A stretch of DNA of 64,000 nt, from NCBI RefSeq assembly GCF_021869535.1, contig NW_026262734.1:92509285-92573284 (forward strand). The letters run 5' to 3'. The translations under genes and the position numbers were made by a program. The notes below the pieces were generated by a model. The model did no database searches. It was not told the origin of the DNA and worked only from the letters and a program-made list of their open reading frames with translations. Positions 57,046 through 64,000 of the stretch are shown one piece after another. The DNA is from Mytilus californianus (taxonomy: Eukaryota; Mollusca; Bivalvia; Mytilida; Mytilidae). Every line of letters begins with the position of its first letter. Position 1 is the stretch's first letter.

Positions 57046-58259
57046 ATGAAGTACATTAACCTCCTCCTCCTAAATCCGCATATATAAGCGCTATACAAAA
57101 CAGCACGCTTGTTTCCCTTTTCGATGTTTTATTCCAAACTCAGTGCAGAAAATCAAGATTTTGCGCAACGCTAAATATATTAAAGTATTAACAGGATGTA
57201 GGACCATATATAAAAGTGTTCATTGCATATGTTGTTTAAATATGCATATTCAGGACAAGAAGACAATTCCCGCAATAAAAGAGTAGAAATAAAAAGAAAA
57301 TATATACCGTGTATGTCATTGTATAGAGAAGAGAGTGACGATGGTTCCAAACGTTGACTTCTTAACAGACTCATTCCACATTATTAACTTAAAAAGTCAA
57401 AATTTCTTTCATAAAATTAATAAATAGATACAACTTTGTTTTTAAGGAACAGACAAAAAACCTGGTCATAACTGTGAAACTGACATGATGCTTGATTATT
57501 GATTAACGAATTTGTCACTTCTGGTAGACGTAGTTTTTTAACAGTTACTTTGTTTTCTATAGAAAAAACTGCGGTCCTCTTCCTACTGACATGTATTTTG
57601 ATAAGAATAAGCAAAACTTCCTAGTTCACATAGTTATTTTAATCCATGAAATCGATCATACGCACCTAAACGTGTAAAGGTAAAAGACATAGTGAATCTT
57701 AAACTTTGATAGCATTTTAGGGGAGGTCATATATATATACTCTTTACAAGACCCTATTCAACAGTATAACCTATGATTAAAAGGGTGGTCCGTTTGGTTG
57801 TCTGGGATGTATAAATACAGCCACGTCCAGTCGGAATGGGGACGTTCAATCAAATGTAGGGAAAGTAAGATAATTAGGCTCTATAAAACATTTATAACAG
57901 GGACCCGTAGAGGCCTATTACAGAAAAAATGTCTGCCCACATCTAACATGCTTCCATTTTGTAGTTTGTAGTAATTCATGATGTTATCATAGTCAACCCA
58001 GTCTACATATCTATTGGATTATTGTTTTACTTGTCCTGAATATGAATGGAGTTTTTCACTTGATTTCAACAACAATCAATCAAACTAATTTAAAATTCGA
58101 TTTTTTTTGCATTTGTAAACTATTTTGCGATTCTGATTTGCCATTAACCGTTCACTCCCTATGGGCATAATGCATTGCGGTATTTTAACCAAGTTGAGGC
58201 TTAGACTGTCAAAATTCAAATCGTTTGCCTCACTGGAAATACAATAAAAGTTACGCTAT
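57046..58259. other. Intergenic with one dispersed-repeat fragment
   Basis: The stretch 57770-57850 (GTCCGTTTGGTTGTCTGGGA, then ATACAGCCACGTCCAG) resembles 35950-36130. Elsewhere there are only short frames without recognisable domains. Confidence 0.4.
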
Positions 58260-58375
58260 TTATAATTTTTAAAGTTTTATGTTTGGAATGGGACGAATAA
58301 ACGGACTGACGCGCAGACCAGAACATATAATATTCCCTTGCTATCATAAGTTGGTCATAAAACGAAGAGGATCAT
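58260..58375. repeat. GACGGAC-type dispersed repeat fragment
   Basis: GGGACGAATAAACGGACTGA, then CGCAGACCAGAACATATAAT and CATAAGTTGGTCATAAAA, is related to 42700-43010. Confidence 0.55.
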
Positions 58376-59034
58376 CCTACTGAACAAAACTGCAATCAAA
58401 TATGCCATACATGTCCGTTTTCCATACGTATTTGTATAAGTTAAACGCCAAACATTTCATAAAAACAAGTTGTGAGAAACGATGTTAGGGTCAACATGGT
58501 CAAGGAACAATAATTACTTACATGATCCGTTAATTTGATTGGCTAACAACAATCGCGCGTCATTAAAAAATTTACCTTCTTATCATTTAGTCTATGCTAC
58601 CCTCCGTCATGCTTCAATGCAATAGCCGGAAATACGTTCAGATAGGTCGGTTATGTCGAGAAATGTCATTGTGTTGGAAATCTCTAGCAGTCTATGAGTA
58701 TACATAAATAGATTAATTGCCAAATAAATTTCAACATGCTTTTGAGCATGTGTTTTTCTTTAAATGCCCATTAAGTGTCACAGATTGGTTTTATAAATTG
58801 TAATTAGTTATGTGTTATGTTTTTGCCGCCCTCAACACTTTCAGACAAAAATGTAAAATAAAAACTCGAAAGGAGGGAGGACACGGACTTTCTTCCATTA
58901 GACTACAGAAGAGATCGTTTTTGTGCTTGTCACTCACAGAAGTTTACTCCTTCTGCCCCAACCACAATGTTCAGTCTAATCCTATGCCATTGTTATTATA
59001 GTCAAGCGACTAAGTCTAATATTTTGGCACATTT
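58376..59034. other. Intergenic, no recognisable feature
   Basis: No exon or repeat is supported. A 63-codon plus frame near 58810-59001 has no recognisable domain. Confidence 0.4.
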
Positions 59035-59620
59035 GATCACTTTATGGTAAAAGTATGAAAATTTGCACAGCGTTAGTCATGATGTTTATACACATTTTTG
59101 GATATGGAGCCATCTAAAAATATTCCATAATGGCCACTAAATTCAAAATGGCCGCCAATAGTCAAGAGGATAAGTCCTATGTATTGGTATGATTGATCTC
59201 TTTACAGTAAAAGCATGAAACTTTGCACAGTGTCAGTAATAATGCTAAAAAATATGTTCGGATGTGGAGTCATCTAAAAAAATTCTATAATGGCCACCAA
59301 AAACCAAAATGCCGCCAATAGTCAAGAGGATATAAGTCTAATATTTTGGTATAGTGGATCTCTTTATACATGTTATAGTAAAAACATGAAACATTGCACA
59401 GTGTTAGTAATGATGCTTATAAACATGTTTGGATATAGAGCCATCTAATCAAATTAAAAAATGACTGCCAAATTCAAAATGGTCGCCAATAGTCAAGAGG
59501 CAAATTCAATTTATTGGTATAATTGACCTCTTTATAGTAAAAGCATGAAACTTTGCACAGTGTTAGTTATAATGATAATGAACATTTTTGAATATGGAGT
59601 CATCTATAAAAATCCTTAAA
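59035..59620. repeat. Four tandem units of about 160-169 bp
   Basis: The motif TTGCACAG recurs at 59063, 59223, 59393 and 59553, each followed by GATATGGAG(C/T)CATCTA or similar and an AAATTCAAAATGGCCGCCAA segment with GTCAAGAGG. Units are diverged. It runs straight into the pseudogene that follows, so it may be intronic or upstream sequence of the mobilised unit. Confidence 0.8.
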
Positions 59621-62372
59621 AAGCTTCTGTACCCCAGTCATTGCTTTCTTTGGTCAGTATGATTCAGTCTGGACTCAACATTCAGGATCGTTTATATTCT
59701 CAGTCGAAATTAACAAAAGCACAGCTTCTGATAGTTGTATAGTTGTACAAAGAAACAATCCAACCGTCATATGAAAGATCATGAACCCCCAGTATGTGCT
59801 TATTTTGGGATCATGATCCACTGTAAGACTAGGAAACGTGATCTAGTAGACACTTTCTTCAAACTAGTACTATCTGTTTCCTATGACAGATTGTTAGAAA
59901 CTTTGATGGCCAATGATGCTTGTCATCGTTATATCTAGGAAGATATTGTTTGCCCTATCCATCTTCTGCAAAATGTATTCACCTTGTTTGCTGTAGACAA
60001 CACTGACTACAATCCAAGCAGTATATCATCAATAGATTCATTTCATGGTGCCGGTATATCTTTATTTCAACATATTTCGAAGCATGTTCAAGGAGTTTTG
60101 CAAACATTTGACCAATCTGAAGCTATTTCAAAATGCCAGTCAAAGACAGTCTCCTTTTTACCAGAGAGTTATTAAAATCTTCCACCAGCTGTATTGAGAT
60201 TCAGCAAACCAGATATCCCATTAGTGGAAGGAGAACTATCAATTGATATGTCTTCATTCCCAGTTACATTAAAAGGGGAAGTTATATGCCTCAAAGATGT
60301 TGCGGAAAATTCAAGCGTTAAGGCTGAAGTTGAGACAAACATTTCATGGTCCGCCTATCATGCTTCATCGTTGCCAGAAGGGAATAACCTACTAGCAAAG
60401 TCTGACCTTCTACCTCGGTTTTACGAGCATTCTTAATCCCTTGTGATGATACGACATTCATTAAACTTATTCGTAGCGCTGTAAGAAAGCTTAATCCAGG
60501 TCAAACTCCCGTTGTTTCTTTTGACCAACCACTTTTCACAATAGTAAAATCTATACAATAGAACTGGCCTTGGATGTATGCTGAGGAATTTCGAAACTTT
60601 GTGATGATGTTTGGCGAACTACATATAGAAATGGCTGCGTTCAAAGCCCATGGTAGTTGGCTTGACGATAGTGGATAGCCTAGTGTTTTAGTACTAAAGT
60701 AATTGCCCAAGTTTCATTACCCAGTACAGATGATTCAAACCTGAAGGCATTACAAAAACACATAGAGCACACCAAGTTACAGCATGTACACTTTACCGTT
60801 TATTGTCAAACGCTTACCGCCAGTACACAGATTCGTTGAATGCTGATGAGGTAATCTTAGAATCCAAAAAGTGGTGTTTGGAAAGATCAAAAGAATCTAC
60901 TCATTTTTAAATACTGGTATGTAACCCTGCAATTTGAATCGACAGTATTGAAATATTTATGTTATATACATGAAGCTAACGCCTTGCCGATCGAACAACG
61001 CCTGTTTTTTATAAAATCAAGAGGAACAAGTTACCACTTTTTCAAACATCACCTCATGCAAAGAAAAATTCTACGATAGATCACAAGCTTCTTTATTTGA
61101 AAGTAATTTCAGTTCTTTATTTTCAAGACTGTATATTGCTTGTCTATCAAAGGTGAAAAAATCGCTTAGTCAAAATGGTACGATCCGTCTAGGAACAAAA
61201 GCTGACCTGTCAAAATGTCTAGATAATATGTCGCCTCTAACAGATGTTCAACCTGTAGCGTCTTATATTATTCTTGGTGGATCTACAGTTTTTAATATGC
61301 TTAAGGCAACCAATGTCAAAACATTTAATGAATACGCTTCAAAAGTATTTATACCGTATACTAGTACTCTGAATATTGGAAAAGATGGACAAAGAATTGA
61401 CATTGTGTTTGACATGTACGTTGACAATAGCCTAAAAGCGCCGACTCGATGAAAACGTTGTAAAGGTATTCGAAGGTGAGTTCAAGATGAATCGAATGTT
61501 CCAGGAAACTGGCAATAATTCTTGCGTCTAGACGATAGTAAAGTTGAGTTCTTTCTTTTTCTTGATGATAAATAATCAAAGATAGCATAGAAAATGAGAT
61601 CGTAGTAACTGAAAAGGACAACCCTAATGGAAATACGGCAGAACACAGCTATGAATTATTGAGCTCATGTTCACATGAGGATGTAGATACCAGAATGATG
61701 TTGCATGCTTTAGATGCTGCCTAGAAAGGTCACAACAGAATACTGATCAGAACAGTTGATACATATGTTGTTGTATTGTATGTGGTTTGTTACAACAGAC
61801 TGCAGATTGAACAGTTGTACAAATGTAGATAGGTTTTGGTACTGGAAAGAACTTCCGAATTATTTAGTTCATGGATTATGCTTTGCTCTAGGACCATTGA
61901 AATCGAAAGTTTTTGAAAATCCGAAATGAAGTGGAAATACTAAAAGTAATAAACATTATAGAGCTGTATGTTGTTCTTCTGTAAGCTCGGTCTAGTTCAT
62001 TTAATACAGTGCATGGATAAAGAAAACAATTATTGACACATACGACAAGAATAATTGACAATATTTCTCCGACACGAGATGCACTACTACAACATACGAA
62101 GGGTTAAGATTACCAAGGTAGTGTTATTTTGGGTAATTGTTTAGTCGCAAATCCTAGTATGCCATCACCAGATTTATTTGGTTGGCAAAAACTTGATGGC
62201 ACGTGGGTACCATTCTGGTCGGAGCTAGCAGAAGCTGCAAATGACATGTCAAGAGCTCATCATTTGTGGCTGTAAGAAAGGATGTCGAGGGGCATCTAAA
62301 TCCTTGAAAGCAGCATTGAAATGCACAGCATTATGTGACTGCTCACTGGACTGTGAGAGAGAAACTGATTGA
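59621..62372 (+). pseudogene. Decayed member of an expanded, uncharacterised invertebrate family with Cys-rich C-terminus
   Basis: Plus-strand fragments in shifting frames: YFGIMIHCKTRKRDLVDTF, VSYDRLLETL, VCPIHLL, FAVDNTDYNPSS, DSFHGAGISLFQH, LNPGQTPVVSFDQPLF and MMFGELHIEMAA. Then come SLFSRLYIACLSK, TIRLGTKADLSKCLDNMS, GGSTVFNMLKATNVKTFNEY, CSHEDVDTRMMLHALDAA and IRTVDTYVVVLYV. The end reads CKKGCRGASKSLKAALKCTA and LCDCSLDCE. I recognise this order from a protein family with many copies in molluscs and corals. The E/D-ADTR and TVDTDVVVL motifs recall PIN/FEN-like nucleases and the end recalls a tesmin-like CXC motif, but its function is unknown to me. More than ten frame breaks make it dead. 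Confidence 0.75.
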
Positions 62373-62378
62373 GACTGT

Positions 62379-63374
62379 TACGGCAAGCCGTTCTCGTCAA
62401 AACTATGTTTAAATCATTTTTCGAAAAATGTACACACTGAGAATAAAAAAAAAAAAACACACTGAGATTAAAAAACCAAAAAACACGCACTGAGAATTAA
62501 AAATTACACACTGAGATTTCATAAAGACGCACTGAGATAAAATGAATAGAAAAACACCCACTGAGAATTGAAAATTACACACTGAGAATTGAAAATTAAA
62601 CACTGAGATTTCCAAAAGACACACTGAGATGAAATAAACTGAAAAACACACTGAGAATTTGAAATTACACACTGAGAATTTAAGATTACACACTGAGATT
62701 TGTGCGTACTTTTTATGCGCACATATCTAATTAGCATGCTTAATCTGAATTTATTACAAGCTTAAAACAACAAGGGGACAGAACTCGTTAGTCCTTTATT
62801 AAACTTTATTAAAATTATAAGAAAACATTAATACAATCTGCAAAAAGACAAACAATGCAGAGAAAGTTTTACTCAAGTGCCTATTATAGCATATAAACGT
62901 AAGAAAAATATAAAAGATTACCTTGCGAAATCAGGGTAACAGTTGAAAGACTGTTGAAAAGGGACCCATGCTTAAACAGTTTTAAGCAAAAAATCCTGAT
63001 ACACTATTAGTAATAATCTGAATTATAGGCAACAGACTTATGAATATGAGTAAGCAAATCACTATGTTAAGTCTTGAAATTTAATACGAATGCTGGTTGA
63101 ATGAACCGAATTTCATTATACATGTTATAATGACGAGAGTTCGGGAGACCAAGATATTCATGATATTATTCTGTTGAATTATTCATCTCATGAATATTCA
63201 TTAGTAATGTGCATATTAATCTCAGTGTGTATTTTTGAAATCTCAGTGTGTAATTTCGATTTCTCAGTGTGCTATTTTATGTTTTTAAATCTCAGTGTGG
63301 TTTTTGTAATTCTCATTGTGTATTTTTTTCGAAAAAGGGTTTAAACATAGTTTTGACGAGAACGGCTTGCCATA
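62379..63374. mobile_element. 1.0-kb foldback element with CACTGAGA arrays
   Basis: Terminal inverted repeats of over 50 bp begin TACGGCAAGCCGTTCTCGTC (left) and TATGGCAAGCCGTTCTCGTC (right, complement), followed by AAAACTATGTTTAAA and TTTTTCGAAAAA. Inside the left end are about 12 copies of ACACACTGAGA with 20-25-bp spacing (62433-62700). Inside the right end are about 5 inverted copies (63220-63325). The same hexamer GACTGT flanks both ends (62373-62378, 63375-63380). It is non-coding. Short frames made of FSVCNFQFSVCN-like repeats are by-products. Confidence 0.85.
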
Positions 63375-63439
63375 GACTGTGCTTAATTTTTAATATCCTT
63401 CATTTGGATCTTATTTAATTATCAATAACTTAAGATATG

Positions 63440-64000
63440 TTCTATAAAGTTGTTACGGCAAATAGTTACTTTTTGACGGCGCCATTTTGAATTTTGCCCC
63501 ATATTGAAAAGAAAGAACTACTTGGCTTGTATCTTTGTAGGGTTTCATACATATTTTTCATTGCCAGTAAATTGAAAATTTTTCTGAAGTCGTGTAAACA
63601 TTAACTATAACTGTGTAAACTTAGACCTTGTCAGAGACGCCATTTTTATTTCAAAGTTTACGCCACCACTTACACAAAAATAATATGTTGGTTTGCATTT
63701 GTATCCAAATAAATGTTTCGTTATTTATGTATTATTTTATACCATATAATTAAAAAACAAAACGTCAAATTTTGACATTTTTGACGGCGCCATTTTGAAA
63801 ACATAATCTTTGTCCCCTGGTTTATTTTATAAATTGTATCAGTTTAAAAAATTGTTAACTTTCTATACCACATTGATAGTGTAAATATATCAATGCCGTC
63901 AAACTCTGACATTTTTTACGGTGCCATTTAAATTTGGACACCTTTTTGATTAATTATTTATCTAGAAAGTTTAACAAAAACAATTATTAGCATATCTTTA
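63440..64000. repeat. Tandem repeat of about 135-150 bp with ACGGCGCCATTTTGAA
   Basis: TTTTTGACGGCGCCATTTTG near 63474, GAGACGCCATTTTTATTTC near 63634, TTTGACGGCGCCATTTTGAA near 63781 and TTTACGGTGCCATTTAAATT near 63915 mark four diverged units. Each is preceded by AAATTTTGACATTTTTG-like or AGTTACTTTTTG-like sequence. The array continues to the window end. Confidence 0.75.

Noticed and set aside
62296..62737. Minus frames with repeated FSVCNFQFSVCN-type segments
   Set aside because: They arise from the CACTGAGA array in the foldback element.

Overview
The window looks like a gene-poor, repeat-saturated stretch of a marine bivalve genome, most likely a mussel (Mytilus or a close mytilid). The reasons are AT-rich DNA with no operons and no long open frames, a 100-N scaffold gap, and several dispersed repeats that I recognise from memory as abundant in mussel sequences (for example the motif GAATGTGTCAAAGAGACAAC and the motif AGTTGTCTCATTGGCAATCA). 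No intact protein-coding host gene is visible. The taxon call and the repeat-family recognition rest on recall and were not searched.

Layout. 1-1600: intergenic DNA with MITE and retroelement scraps. 1602-7478: a near-symmetric giant inverted repeat. Two 0.19-kb flanks about 98 % identical enclose about 5.5 kb of satellite-like tandem repeats whose orientation flips at the exact geometric centre. A scaffold gap (7506-7605) lies 28 bp beyond. 7606-16433: MITEs and foldback elements, including a clean nested transposon (12907-14177, TA duplication) inside an older dispersed repeat. 16434-29650: dispersed repeats, a GGATCC-terminus transposon family with 5-bp target duplications, a 4.8-kb pair of long inverted termini, and a weak candidate for the 5' exons of a host gene near 17.1-18.1 kb. 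29650-33999: a nearly full-length but dead non-LTR retrotransposon (ORF1, endonuclease, reverse transcriptase, 3' tetranucleotide tail).

36330-39577: a dead Penelope-like element (RT, C-terminus, long 3' tail) carrying two nested insertions. 40-51 kb: tandem and dispersed repeats with LINE fragments. 51640-53131 (minus): the complementary 5' half of a Penelope-like element, with GIY-YIG upstream of the linker, which is the permuted Naiad-type order. 53540-54620 (minus): another LINE RT. 55673-55774: a short near-perfect palindrome. 59.0-62.4 kb: a tandem array leading into a pseudogene of a large uncharacterised family ending in a Cys-rich motif. 62379-63374: a foldback element inserted in or just after the end of that pseudogene with a 6-bp duplication. 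63440-end: a 150-bp tandem repeat.

The genes here are almost entirely transposon remnants. The unifying theme is palindromy at many scales (12 bp to 5.9 kb), much of it in elements whose arms are themselves tandem arrays of palindromic motifs. A second theme is retroelement tails that share one 3' end but differ in length, which fits target-primed reverse transcription.
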